DNA of 64,000 nt from Paramylibacter ulvae (lineage in GTDB: Bacteria; Pseudomonadota; Alphaproteobacteria; Rhodobacterales; Rhodobacteraceae). Shown here piece after piece: positions 53,885 to 63,814 of this stretch (position 1 is its first letter; every line of letters begins with the position of its first letter). The notes beneath the pieces were generated by a model. It worked only from the letters and a program-made list of their open reading frames with translations. It did no database searches and had not been told where the DNA came from. The stretch is from the NCBI RefSeq assembly GCF_014652655.1, contig NZ_BMZF01000001.1, positions 584,329 through 648,328 on the forward strand, given 5' to 3'. A program made the translations under genes and the position numbers.

Positions 53885-54897
53885 ATCTCTGACAACGATA
53901 CAGTGCGGCCATGTTCTGCTGATATGTAGGCAGCCTCTACCAACGCAAGTGTTTTTAAATTATCAGCACCTGATGTTTCTGGTTGTGAACCTGATCTGAT
54001 GCAATTCACAAAATGCTGCTGAATAATCTTCACACTTTCTTGGATATTGTGCCAAGGTCGCTCGGCCCATGGTAACAATGGTGGTGATACATCAACAGTG
54101 ATTTCATCATCAGTTTGAACCGTCAATTTATATCCAGCATCAAGTCGAAGCGAGCCTATACTTCCATCAATTTCTAACAGTGATTGAGGGAAGTTTTCTG
54201 GAATGCGTTTGGTTGCATATGAACAATCAACAATGCACGATACCCCGCTATGGTGTTCAAGAAGCATGGTTGCCACATCTTCTCCGTTAATGTTTGGGTT
54301 CATGCGTTGTGTGGTCGCCGCAATACGATCAACATCACCAAAAAAAGCACGCGCGATATCGAGAATATGGATACCGAGGTCTTCGATAATGAACCTTTGT
54401 CCTTCGGCCAGATATGGTTGACCTGAAAATACATCATATCCCGATCTAAAACTAACCCGCCCAAAAAATGGTTCACCGATGGCGCCTGATCGCACAACTT
54501 TTAATGCAGATTGAATGGCAGATTGCCAACGGAAATTTTCATGTACCATCAAGGTTGCACCAGCCGCATCTGCAGACGCAACCATGGCACGTGCATCATC
54601 CATATTTTCGGCAAAAGGTTTTTGACAAATAATGTTCACACCTGCCTTAGCCGCCATTTCAACCAGTGTGCGATGTGATGGCGCGGTTGTGGCAATATCG
54701 ACAAAATCAAACCCACCATCAGCAAACATTTCTTGAGCATCGGTATAAACCTGGTCAATGCCAAATAATTTCGCGCTGGCATTCAGCGCAATTTCATTTT
54801 GATCACACAGTGCAACAATTTCCACCCCGTCAATATCGCGCCAAGCATGAAGTTGATTTTGTGCGAAGAACCCGCAACCAATAAGTGCGCCTTTCAT
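53881..54897 (-). CDS. apsD: D-apiose dehydrogenase ApsD (Gfo/Idh/MocA family)
   Basis: This 338-residue oxidoreductase has the Rossmann start MKGALIGCGFFAQNQLHAWR, the cofactor motif IICQKPFAEN (Gln in place of the usual Glu of EKP), and the catalytic-region IIEDLGIHILDIARAFFGDV. In the pathway it oxidises D-apiose to D-apionolactone with NAD. ATG 54897 has AAGGGA six bases upstream; the longer frame to 54981 extends into the permease gene. It lies between the ABC permease and apnL on the same strand. Confidence 0.86.
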   Translation of the reverse strand: MKGALIGCGFFAQNQLHAWRDIDGVEIVALCDQNEIALNASAKLFGIDQVYTDAQEMFADGGFDFVDIATTAPSHRTLVEMAAKAGVNIICQKPFAENMDDARAMVASADAAGATLMVHENFRWQSAIQSALKVVRSGAIGEPFFGRVSFRSGYDVFSGQPYLAEGQRFIIEDLGIHILDIARAFFGDVDRIAATTQRMNPNINGEDVATMLLEHHSGVSCIVDCSYATKRIPENFPQSLLEIDGSIGSLRLDAGYKLTVQTDDEITVDVSPPLLPWAERPWHNIQESVKIIQQHFVNCIRSGSQPETSGADNLKTLALVEAAYISAEHGRTVSLSEI

Positions 54898-54907
54898 GAT
54901 GAATCCC

Positions 54908-55969
54908 TTACTTTCCAATTGCGGATTGCGCCTGTAGAGCAACGCGCGCTTGAACCTTTTGTTGTGCTTGATCGATGACAACCGCTGCTATGATGACCAA
55001 TCCTTTGATAACGGTTTGCCAAAACGACGAAACCCCCATCATCACCAAGCCATCTGACAACACACCAATCACAAACGCACCGATAATTGTGCCACCTATT
55101 TTACCACGCCCACCAGACATGGACGTGCCGCCCAAAACCGCCGCCGCAATTGCGTTAAGCTCAAACGTATTACCAGTTGCAGGATGTGCAGCAACAAGCT
55201 GTGACGAAATAATTATCCCCACCAATGCTGCGCAAAAGCCAGAAAAAATATAAACAAAATACTTTGTGCGATTAACTTTGATCCCGGACAATCCCGCAGC
55301 GCGTTCATTGCCACCAACCGCATAAATATGACGGCCCAAAGGGGTTCTTTTTGCGATATATGCCGCAAGTAATCCCACCGCAATTAACATCCAAATAGAA
55401 ACGGGCACCCACAGAATTTCACCAGAACCAATCCAACGAAAGGTGTGTGAACCATATTCGGGGTTTCCGTTTAAGTTTGGAAATGTACGTCCATCCGAAC
55501 TTAACATCGCTGCACCGCGCGCAACATATAACGTACCAAGTGTGGCAATAAACGGCGCGACATTTAGTTTTGTAATCAAAAACCCGTTAATCGCGCCGAT
55601 CCCGACCCCCACGAGAATGACCAATAAGCATATTTCAAATGTATTGAATTGAATTGACCAACCCAGCCCGACATCAATTCCATTTAACAACAAGTATCCC
55701 GTTACCATTCCACAAAGCCCAACGATAGAGCCTACGGACAAATCAATACCACCTGAGACAATGACAAACGTCATGCCAATCGCCAAAAATGCATTTAAAG
55801 CGACATGCTTTGACATAATCACCATATTCGCTGTTGACAGAAAGTTGGGCGCAAAAAATGCAAAATATGCAAATACAATTATGAGTGCGATAAACGTTCG
55901 TGCCTTTAGCAAAACAAGTAACACATTGGAACGCGCGGCGAGCGATGAACTGGTAGTTTGAGTAGCCAT
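54908..55969 (-). CDS. Apiose ABC transporter permease (RbsC-like)
   Basis: This is a 353-residue CUT2-family permease with about ten hydrophobic segments and the conserved stretches VSGGIDLSVGSIVGLCG and AAVLGGTSMSGGRGKIGGT. It transports a monosaccharide, by context D-apiose. The start overlaps the ATPase stop as TAATG. It is followed after ten bases by apsD, so transport and the first oxidation are on one transcript. Confidence 0.9.
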   Translation of the reverse strand: MATQTTSSSLAARSNVLLVLLKARTFIALIIVFAYFAFFAPNFLSTANMVIMSKHVALNAFLAIGMTFVIVSGGIDLSVGSIVGLCGMVTGYLLLNGIDVGLGWSIQFNTFEICLLVILVGVGIGAINGFLITKLNVAPFIATLGTLYVARGAAMLSSDGRTFPNLNGNPEYGSHTFRWIGSGEILWVPVSIWMLIAVGLLAAYIAKRTPLGRHIYAVGGNERAAGLSGIKVNRTKYFVYIFSGFCAALVGIIISSQLVAAHPATGNTFELNAIAAAVLGGTSMSGGRGKIGGTIIGAFVIGVLSDGLVMMGVSSFWQTVIKGLVIIAAVVIDQAQQKVQARVALQAQSAIGK

Positions 55970-57507
55970 TATGCGAGCTCCTTATTGTTATTTAACGGGG
56001 TATGACCAATTGCAGATGCCTCGACCAAACCGGTATTTGTTGCCGTATCATGTGTGAAATCGCCTGTTATTCGGCCATTGGACATGACCAAAATACGATC
56101 AGATAGAGACAAAACCTCTTCCAAGTCAGAGGTCACGAAAATGATCCCCAATCCATCGGCCGCGAGTTTGCGCATTACGCGAAAAACTTCGGCCTTTGCC
56201 CCGATGTCGATGCCACGTGATGGTTCATCCATTAACAAAACTTTGGGGTTTGTCATCAAAGCCTTGGAAATTACCACCTTTTGTTGATTACCCCCTGAAA
56301 GAGACGAAACGGCATGTTCTGGCGATGCGATCTTAACGGTCATGCTTTTCACAAAATCCGCTACGGTCTCTTTTTCCAATCTCAAATTCATATCAAAACC
56401 ACGGGTGAATTTATGCAGACTGGATAAAGTCATGTTTTCGCGAATGGACAGGATTTGCACCAGACCATCGTTTTTTCGATCTTCAGGAATCAGGGCCAGT
56501 CCTCGACCAATGCGTGCAGATACCGATTTTTCAACTAACGGTTCACCATCGATAAACATGTTACCTGTGGCATGTGGGTGTCGGCCGATAACGCATTCTA
56601 GAAATTCAGAGCGCCCTGCCCCCATTAACCCGTATACGCCAAGGATCTCGCCTGCGCGCAACGACAACGAAACATTATCTACGGTCAATCCGCCCGCAGA
56701 ATTCCCAAGAGATACATTTTCCGCATGGAAAATTTCTCCCCCAAATGGATGTTCAATTTCTTTGGCGAAATCCTTGCCGCTATCGCCGATCATATTGCGA
56801 ACGATCCAATCGACATCAACGCCATCCATCGACCGCGATCCGGTAATGACCCCATCTCTTAAGACGGTGATATAATCCCCGATTTGAATCAGTTCCTCTA
56901 AGCGGTGCGAGATATAAACAATACCAACACCTTTGCGTTTTAGATCAGCAATGACACGAAACAAAATTTCCACTTCGGCAGCAGAAAGCGCAGAGGTTGG
57001 TTCATCCAAGATCAGTATGCGCGCATTTTGTGCGAGCGACTTTGCAATTTCGACAATTTGTTGTTGCCCAACACGCAAATCACCCACCAGATCGTTGGGA
57101 TCAATATCTTGTTCCAATTGCTCCATTAATGCCCGTGTTTCGCGTTCTTGCGCTTCTGTGTCGATATCAATTCCACCGCGAGTTTTTTCGCGAGCAATAA
57201 AAATATTTTCGGCAACAGTCATGTTAGGAAATAAATTCAATTCCTGAAATACGATACCAATGCCGCGCTTTGCGGCATCATCGGTATTGCGTAACTGGAT
57301 AATATCCCCTTCCATTGAAATTTCACCACTGGTAAGCTGCTCGACACCCGCGATGACCTTCATCATTGTGGATTTTCCGGCGCCATTTTCTCCGACAAGC
57401 ACATTGACCGCACCCATATATAAATCAAAGTCGGCCTTATCCAACGCAACAGTGCCTGGATAAACTTTGGTTCCATTACGAATAGAAAGACCAATACTAT
57501 GGCTCAT
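55969..57507 (-). CDS. Apiose ABC transporter ATP-binding protein (RbsA-like, double domain)
   Basis: This is a 512-residue protein with two ABC domains. The first has Walker A GENGAGKST near residue 39, signature LRVGQQQIVEIAKSL and Walker B ILILDEPTSALS. The second has the degenerate Walker A GLMGAGRSE, signature LSGGNQQKVVISKAL and LLMDEPSRGID. The length and degenerate second site are typical of RbsA. The start overlaps the upstream DUF2291 gene stop as TAATG. It energises uptake through the adjacent permease. Confidence 0.93.
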   Translation of the reverse strand: MSHSIGLSIRNGTKVYPGTVALDKADFDLYMGAVNVLVGENGAGKSTMMKVIAGVEQLTSGEISMEGDIIQLRNTDDAAKRGIGIVFQELNLFPNMTVAENIFIAREKTRGGIDIDTEAQERETRALMEQLEQDIDPNDLVGDLRVGQQQIVEIAKSLAQNARILILDEPTSALSAAEVEILFRVIADLKRKGVGIVYISHRLEELIQIGDYITVLRDGVITGSRSMDGVDVDWIVRNMIGDSGKDFAKEIEHPFGGEIFHAENVSLGNSAGGLTVDNVSLSLRAGEILGVYGLMGAGRSEFLECVIGRHPHATGNMFIDGEPLVEKSVSARIGRGLALIPEDRKNDGLVQILSIRENMTLSSLHKFTRGFDMNLRLEKETVADFVKSMTVKIASPEHAVSSLSGGNQQKVVISKALMTNPKVLLMDEPSRGIDIGAKAEVFRVMRKLAADGLGIIFVTSDLEEVLSLSDRILVMSNGRITGDFTHDTATNTGLVEASAIGHTPLNNNKELA

Positions 57508-58157
57508 TATTGTGCACCATAAATCACTGAAACAGGCACAATTTCAGGTTTGTCCGTTGGATTGTTCAGCGTGTAAACACCCTCAAACGTAACGGTTTGG
57601 CCAACAACATCGCCCTCTGGAATTGTTATTCCTCGATGAGCCAAATCATTCATTGCCCGCGCCAATTTTGCGTATTCAATTTGGTCTCGAAAATCTGAAA
57701 AATTTATAAATGGCATCGCGTCACGAAATGCGGTTCCACGAATGATGGGACCCAGTTGTACTGTGACATCTGCAATCCCATCCGCATCGGTATCAACCTG
57801 TAATTTGGCAGCCTTGCTCTTTGTTTTTGCTTCGATGATTTTTCCAGTGCCGCTTACAGCAAAATTCCAAAGATTGGCTTCGCCTTCTGGTCGTAAACCG
57901 TGAGCATTTCCTGCCTTTTCGATGTCCTGGTCAAGAATTTTGCGCAATTCGAGTAATGGCACAAGATTTTCTTGTACAGCGGGCAACACCTTTGGCTCCC
58001 AGATTTCCTGGGCGTAATTCGCCATACGCGCCTCGTCACTTTGATCTGTTTGAGCCGCATTTTTTGCCTCGGGTGATGGATTGCGTACAACTTTGCACCC
58101 AGATACCGCGTTCACCAAGCTCAAAACAATCAAAGGTATTACACCTATTACTCGCAT
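57507..58157 (-). CDS. DUF2291-type periplasmic lipoprotein of the sugar ABC operon
   Basis: This 216-residue protein has a lipoprotein signal (MRVIGVIPLIVLSLVNAVSG then Cys21), so it is membrane-anchored in the periplasm. It resembles the DUF2291 lipoproteins found next to ribose-type ABC transporters in alphaproteobacteria; no function is established. The start is ATG 58157, preceded by GAGGG. It is between the binding-protein gene and the ATPase, coupled to the latter by TAATG, which implies a direct role in uptake. Confidence 0.78.
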   Translation of the reverse strand: MRVIGVIPLIVLSLVNAVSGCKVVRNPSPEAKNAAQTDQSDEARMANYAQEIWEPKVLPAVQENLVPLLELRKILDQDIEKAGNAHGLRPEGEANLWNFAVSGTGKIIEAKTKSKAAKLQVDTDADGIADVTVQLGPIIRGTAFRDAMPFINFSDFRDQIEYAKLARAMNDLAHRGITIPEGDVVGQTVTFEGVYTLNNPTDKPEIVPVSVIYGAQ

Positions 58158-58183
58158 GCCCTCACCCTCTTTGAGACAGTAAA

Positions 58184-58211
58184 ACGCCCGCTGCAAAGTA
58201 ACAGCGCGCGC
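58184..58211 (-). terminator. Stem-loop after the apiose binding-protein gene
   Basis: The arms ACGCCCGCTG (58184-58193) and CAGCGCGCGC (58202-58211) pair at 8 of 10 positions and are followed by TTTT on the minus strand. It lies between the binding-protein gene and the DUF2291 gene and probably reduces read-through to the rest of the operon. Confidence 0.6.
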
Positions 58212-58229
58212 TTCAATTTTTGATCGAAC

Positions 58230-59246
<1,017 letters not shown>

Positions 59247-59263
59247 TTACCCATAATCATCAC

Positions 59264-59297
59264 CCTGTCAACAGGTATGATGAGTATATATGATTGG
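59264..59297. promoter_or_regulatory. Apiose-regulon operator before the transporter operon
   Basis: ACAGGTATGATGAG (59271-59284) matches the shared motif and is followed by TATATATGATTGG. It overlaps a short palindrome CCTGT-CA-ACAGG (59264-59275). It lies 94 bases before the binding-protein start. Confidence 0.55.
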
Positions 59298-59350
59298 ATC
59301 GCGTTTCCCTATAGAAGACAGGAATCTTGGTTAGCGTTCCGCCTTCCTGT

Positions 59351-59381
59351 ATTGACATACTCATTAAGTCATTATACCAGT
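59351..59381. promoter_or_regulatory. Apiose-regulon operator and promoter before lerI
   Basis: A TTGACA box (59352-59357) is followed by the motif which on the minus strand reads ACTGGTATAATGAC (59381-59368). A second partial copy TAATGAGTATG lies beside it. It is 88 bases before lerI. Confidence 0.55.
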
Positions 59382-59468
59382 TTTAAGCAAAGCCGCGTTT
59401 CGCATCAACGCTTAAATCTCGAACGCTAATTCTTACTCAACAAACTTTGTGAAAAGGGGACATGTTTC

Positions 59469-60236
59469 GTGAACGCTAAAAAAGTTTGGATTGGTACAAG
59501 TTGGAAAATGAACAAGACCCGTGCAGAAGCAGAAGGTTTTGCCAACGGTTTGGTTGAATTCGAAATGCCAAAAAACGCTAATATTCAACGCTTTGTCATC
59601 CCACCCTTCACGCATATTCGTCACATTAAAAACTTGTTGACCGACACCGATATTTTGGTCGGTGCGCAAAACATGCATTGGGATGATGCTGGAGCTTGGA
59701 CAGGTGAAATATCCCCCACAATGTTAACCGACTGCCGTTGTGACATAGTAGAACTTGGGCATTCAGAACGGCGAGCGTTTTTCAACGAAACAGACGAAAC
59801 CGTTGGTCGCAAAGTTGCCGCAGCATTACGACATAATTTGTCTCCGCTGATTTGCATTGGGGAAACATTTGCAGAGCGCGAAAATAATCGCACGGCAGAG
59901 GTATTGCAAAATCAGGTACATCACGCATTGCAATACGTGGACACGAATGCACACCAAACAGATATCTTGTTTGCATACGAGCCCGTTTGGGCAATTGGCG
60001 ACACAGGTATTCCCGCAACATCGCAATATGCCAACGCTCAACATGATTTGATCAAACAAACCGCACTAGCCGTTTTGAACCGCCCTGTTCCCTGTCTTTA
60101 CGGAGGAAGTGTCAATTCAGACAACTGTGCCGAATTCATTCAATGCGAACATATTGATGGATTGTTCATTGGTCGTTCGGCTTGGGAATTGGCTGGATAT
60201 CTTTCCATTTTAAACAAATGTGCCGCGGTCTTATAA
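59469..60236 (+). CDS. lerI: L-erythrulose-1-phosphate isomerase LerI (triosephosphate isomerase family)
   Basis: This 255-residue TIM-family isomerase has the three catalytic elements: Lys13 in SWKMNK, His in ELGHSERR and Glu in AYEPVWAIG, with the phosphate loop CLYGGSV. In erythritol and apiose catabolism such TIM paralogues convert L-erythrulose 1-phosphate to D-erythrulose 4-phosphate. Cluster membership and the downstream RpiB partner favour this over glycolytic TIM. The start is GTG at 59469; a nearby ATG is out of frame. A promoter with the cluster operator precedes it. Confidence 0.84.
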   Translation: MNAKKVWIGTSWKMNKTRAEAEGFANGLVEFEMPKNANIQRFVIPPFTHIRHIKNLLTDTDILVGAQNMHWDDAGAWTGEISPTMLTDCRCDIVELGHSERRAFFNETDETVGRKVAAALRHNLSPLICIGETFAERENNRTAEVLQNQVHHALQYVDTNAHQTDILFAYEPVWAIGDTGIPATSQYANAQHDLIKQTALAVLNRPVPCLYGGSVNSDNCAEFIQCEHIDGLFIGRSAWELAGYLSILNKCAAVL

Positions 60237-60253
60237 ATTTGAAAGGAAAACAT

Positions 60254-60718
60254 ATGAAACTCGCAATTGCAGGCGACAGTGCAGGCGCAACGTTAGCACA
60301 AATATTAACTGATCATCTGAGCGCAAATGCGACGTTAGAAGTTGTAAACCTATCGGCTCCCCCAGATGGGAGTGTCGAATATTACGCCAATCTTTCAGAT
60401 CGTGTATGTAACAGTGTCATAAATGGTCAATTTGATCGCGCTATTCTTGTTTGTGGTACTGGAATTGGGGTGTGTATCGCCGCGAACAAGGTTCCAGGCA
60501 TTCGCGCAGCATTGGCTCATGATACCTATTCGGCTGGTAAAGCAACAACATCAAATAATGCCCAAGTTATCACAATGGGCGCACGTGTGATTGGTGCTGA
60601 GATTGCGAAAAACATCGCAGATGTTTGGTTGCAATCTGTGTTTGACGCAAACGGTGCTTCTTCAAAAAACGTAGAAGCAATTGATCGCGTTGGAGAAGCA
60701 TATCAGCGCAAAGTTTGA
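60254..60718 (+). CDS. derI: D-erythrulose-4-phosphate isomerase DerI (RpiB/LacAB family)
   Basis: This is a 154-residue RpiB/LacAB-family isomerase with the active-site cysteine in [14 protein letters not shown] and the segment [18 protein letters not shown] carrying the phosphate and substrate contacts. In this pathway it converts D-erythrulose 4-phosphate to D-erythrose 4-phosphate, which enters central metabolism. The start is ATG 60254 with AAAGGA upstream; the frame from 60182 lies in lerI. It is followed by oiaK after seven bases. Confidence 0.86.
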   Translation: MKLAIAGDSAGATLAQILTDHLSANATLEVVNLSAPPDGSVEYYANLSDRVCNSVINGQFDRAILVCGTGIGVCIAANKVPGIRAALAHDTYSAGKATTSNNAQVITMGARVIGAEIAKNIADVWLQSVFDANGASSKNVEAIDRVGEAYQRKV

Positions 60719-60725
60719 TGATAAA

Positions 60726-62099
60726 ATGAAAACTATTCACCCATCTTTGACGAATGATGTTTTGCTAGCGTGGTATGCTGACGATTTTACAGGCGCGGCC
60801 GCTGTGATGGAAGTGTTGGAATTTTCTGGAATTCCTTCAATGTTATTTTTACAGCCCCCCACAAGCGATCAATTGAAGCGCTACCCAAAACTACGCGCGG
60901 TTGGTGTTGCATCAACCGCCCGGACAAAATCACCACAATGGATGGATGAACATCTTCCCTCAATTTTCAAACAACTGCATGAACTTGATCCCGCGTTGAT
61001 CCATTACAAAATATGCACAACACTCGATTCATCACCAGAAATTGGTTCCATTGGACGAGTTATTGAAATTGGCTCAGACCTTTTTCACCCGCAAATGGTT
61101 TCTGTGTTGGTCGCAGCGCCGCAAATGGGCCGATACCAATATTTTGGTCATCTCTTCGCGCGTTCAGGAGACAAGACTTACCGATTGGACCGCCATCCAG
61201 TCATGTCGCGCCACCCAGTAACCCCGATGACGGAATCTGACGTAGCCATCCATATCGGGAACCAATCCAAGCGGCTGGATATTGACTATGTACCGCTAAA
61301 TTTCAGTGCGCAAAATCAACAATTTCAACCACCCAGAGCAGGCAAAATAAAAACCTTAACGTTCGATTGCACAGATGAAATATCGGAGTCTCTGATCGGC
61401 GAATTTATCTGGGCCAAAAGACATGAAAATCCGTTTATCGTCGGCTCTCAAGGTGTTGAATATGCTTTGGTTCAGCATTGGCGCGATACTGGCGCCCTAC
61501 CCACCGCGGAGCCCCACCTTGGCATCGGGAAAGCAAAGAATATTGTAGCCATATCTGGCTCGGTTTCACCGACCACCGCGGAACAAATAGCTTGGTCCAA
61601 AGACAATGGTTTCGCCAGTATATCTTTTGATGCAACATCTGTTTTCCGTGGTCAAACTGCGATCGATACGGAAATTGAACATTGCATAAACTGCGCGTTT
61701 GATGCTCTTTCCAACAATCTAGACCCGCTCATTCACACTGCCGAAGGTCCCGATGACCCAGCCGTCGGTAAATTTAGAACAGCACTCGCTGAATCATCGT
61801 TAGGGATGTCGCAAGCTAGTGAAATTATCGGCCAATCTCTTGGGATTATTTTGCAGCGCATTCTAAGTCAAAGTGGTATTCGACGTGCGATTGTTTCGGG
61901 AGGTGACACTTCTGGATATGCTACTCACCAATTGGGTATCTTCGCACTTTCCGCCCTTGCCCCTACAATTGCTGGTGCCGCCATCTGCAAGGCACATGCA
62001 GAGGGGGAAATGGATGGCCTGGAACTCGCATTAAAAGGCGGACAAATGGGTAGCAAAGATTATTTTGGCTGGATTCGCGACGGCGGCGGTGCTCGCTAA
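60726..62099 (+). CDS. oiaK: 3-oxo-isoapionate kinase OiaK (DUF1537 four-carbon acid sugar kinase family)
   Basis: This 457-residue kinase of the DUF1537/OtnK family has the N-terminal AWYADDFTGAAAVMEVL motif (sugar binding) and the C-terminal nucleotide-binding segment AIVSGGDTSGYATHQLGIFA. The family phosphorylates acid sugars with ATP; in the apiose cluster the substrate is 3-oxo-isoapionate, giving the 4-phosphate used by OiaX. The start is ATG 60726 with only a weak ribosome site, so coupling to derI seven bases upstream is likely. It is the last gene of the plus-strand operon. Confidence 0.86.
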   Translation: MKTIHPSLTNDVLLAWYADDFTGAAAVMEVLEFSGIPSMLFLQPPTSDQLKRYPKLRAVGVASTARTKSPQWMDEHLPSIFKQLHELDPALIHYKICTTLDSSPEIGSIGRVIEIGSDLFHPQMVSVLVAAPQMGRYQYFGHLFARSGDKTYRLDRHPVMSRHPVTPMTESDVAIHIGNQSKRLDIDYVPLNFSAQNQQFQPPRAGKIKTLTFDCTDEISESLIGEFIWAKRHENPFIVGSQGVEYALVQHWRDTGALPTAEPHLGIGKAKNIVAISGSVSPTTAEQIAWSKDNGFASISFDATSVFRGQTAIDTEIEHCINCAFDALSNNLDPLIHTAEGPDDPAVGKFRTALAESSLGMSQASEIIGQSLGIILQRILSQSGIRRAIVSGGDTSGYATHQLGIFALSALAPTIAGAAICKAHAEGEMDGLELALKGGQMGSKDYFGWIRDGGGAR

Positions 62100-62264
62100 A
62101 TCCGATCCTGCCCGTTGATCATCATTCATAAGAAACATCCGCCCTCTTCAATATGAGGATTACAGAAAATGTCTCGCGAGTACGTTAATATCTAAGTGTC
62201 CATCATCAGTTACGGACACGCGCAGAGCACTGAATAACCTACAAACGTCAAATAATGAATAGGT

Positions 62265-62672
62265 TTAACCTGCTGTGTGAACGACCATTTCAACTTCGAT
62301 TTGCAGCTCGGGGGCTGCCAGTTTTGAAACCCCAACACCAGTCAGACTTGGTTGGCTTCCATCCAGGAACGCAATGATCTGTCCCATCGCTTCGGCCATT
62401 GTTTCATCGTTGAGGTCAGTCATGTAAATCCGCATCTGAACGATGTCATGCGTTGTCGCATCCAATGCATCCAATGCAGATGACAAGTTCTTTATGACCT
62501 GCTCTGTCTGTTCTTCCAAGCGGTCAGAAACACTGCCGTCGTTGCGGCGCCACGCGACTTGACCTGATACTAAAGCGAGCCGCGTTGGACCAGAAATTGA
62601 TATCTGAGAATAGCCTATGCTCGCGGCATCGGGCAGTGTTTTTGGGTTTAGTCGTGATATTGATTTAGACAT
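62265..62672 (-). CDS. RidA (YjgF/YER057c)-family protein
   Basis: This 135-residue RidA-fold protein has the family regions GQVAWRRNDGSV, EEQTEQVIKNLSSALDALDA and MTDLNDE. The catalytic arginine that true RidA imine deaminases carry near the C-terminus (the V-x-V-x-R-L segment) is Lys here (VGVSKLAAPEL). Deamination of 2-aminoacrylate is therefore doubtful, and it may belong to another Rid subfamily. GAGGA precedes ATG 62672. It is divergent from a LysR regulator that probably controls it. Confidence 0.85.
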   Translation of the reverse strand: MSKSISRLNPKTLPDAASIGYSQISISGPTRLALVSGQVAWRRNDGSVSDRLEEQTEQVIKNLSSALDALDATTHDIVQMRIYMTDLNDETMAEAMGQIIAFLDGSQPSLTGVGVSKLAAPELQIEVEMVVHTAG

Positions 62673-62775
62673 CTTGTTCCTCTTGCATTGATGTTTCTTA
62701 ACCCTACATATGGCTAGAGATGAACGAATGGTGATCGTCTCTATGGCGATCTAAAGGCGACAAAGGGGCCAACAA

Positions 62776-63669
62776 ATGAACGGCGCGCGGGTAAACGACA
62801 TTCTGATCTTTTTATCGGTCGCTGATGCCAGAAATTTTGTTGAGGGCGGAAAGATACACGGACTGACACGCTCAACGGCAGGCAAGGCTATTGCACGCCT
62901 TGAAAACAATTATGGGGTGAGACTGTTTAACCGCACAACGCGGGCTGTAAGCCTCACCGAAGAAGGTCAAAAATTGTACCAACATGGTCTCGCCATCCGC
63001 TCGGCGATGGACACCGCTGACCAAACCATGACCGAAAAGCTCGGTGTCCCAAGTGGCACATTAAGGATAACAGCGCCCGATGCCCTTGGTCGTAAACTAT
63101 TGATGCCAATAATTCGGACGTACCTTCAAACATGGCCGGAAATGCGGTTGGACGTCAGCTTTTCCGATGCGGTATCTCCTATTATCGAAGACGGGTTCGA
63201 CCTTGCCCTGCGTTTTGGTGTCACCAATCCTGACCAATCTTTGATTTCGCGCAAAATCTTCACCGACACGCCAGCATTGTGCGCTTCACCAGACTATCTT
63301 AGCAAACATGGAGCGCTCACGCGTATTGAACACTTGAGCAAACATGACCTCTTGCAGTTTGCCAGCGGCGGTGAACGTCAACCTTGGGAACTGCAAGATA
63401 ACTCTGAATTCTGGACAAATGCGCCAGGGCGGGTTCGATTGAGGTTCGATAGCGCAGCGGCGCTGCACGAAGCGGCCCTTTGCGGGATGGGCGTTGCACT
63501 CCTGCCCAAAATACTTTTGAAAGACGATTTAGCCTCCGGTCGTTTGATAATGGTGTTACCGAATGTGGTGCATGACGAAGTGCCTTTAGCCGCTCTTTAT
63601 CCTCACAAAAAATATCTTGAACCTAAAGTCAGAAGCTTCATCGATATGGTCGTCAGCGAGTTGAATTGA
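62776..63669 (+). CDS. LysR-family transcriptional regulator
   Basis: This 297-residue LysR regulator has an N-terminal helix-turn-helix (VADARNFVEGGKIHGLTRST, then AIARLENNYGVRLFNRTTR) and a C-terminal effector domain typical of the group that includes CrgA-like proteins (GFDLALRFGVTNPDQSLISR). It is divergent from the RidA-like gene across 103 bases, the usual arrangement for a LysR regulator and its target. The ligand is unknown. Confidence 0.9.
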   Translation: MNGARVNDILIFLSVADARNFVEGGKIHGLTRSTAGKAIARLENNYGVRLFNRTTRAVSLTEEGQKLYQHGLAIRSAMDTADQTMTEKLGVPSGTLRITAPDALGRKLLMPIIRTYLQTWPEMRLDVSFSDAVSPIIEDGFDLALRFGVTNPDQSLISRKIFTDTPALCASPDYLSKHGALTRIEHLSKHDLLQFASGGERQPWELQDNSEFWTNAPGRVRLRFDSAAALHEAALCGMGVALLPKILLKDDLASGRLIMVLPNVVHDEVPLAALYPHKKYLEPKVRSFIDMVVSELN

Positions 63670-63814
63670 GAATAGCTTTAACCAGTATTGGTTCTCAGGT
63701 TCCGACATTCGCGCATGTAACATCAGCCGTCCCATAGTGGTGGCCCCCTTGCGTCAAAAATTGAGCATTGTCCGTAATCATATAATTTGGGGGGGGCAAA
63801 ACATTAACCAGTCC

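Noticed and set aside
59469..60236. Housekeeping glycolytic triosephosphate isomerase
   Set aside because: It is co-transcribed with an RpiB paralogue and a DUF1537 kinase and carries the cluster operator, which fits LerI better.
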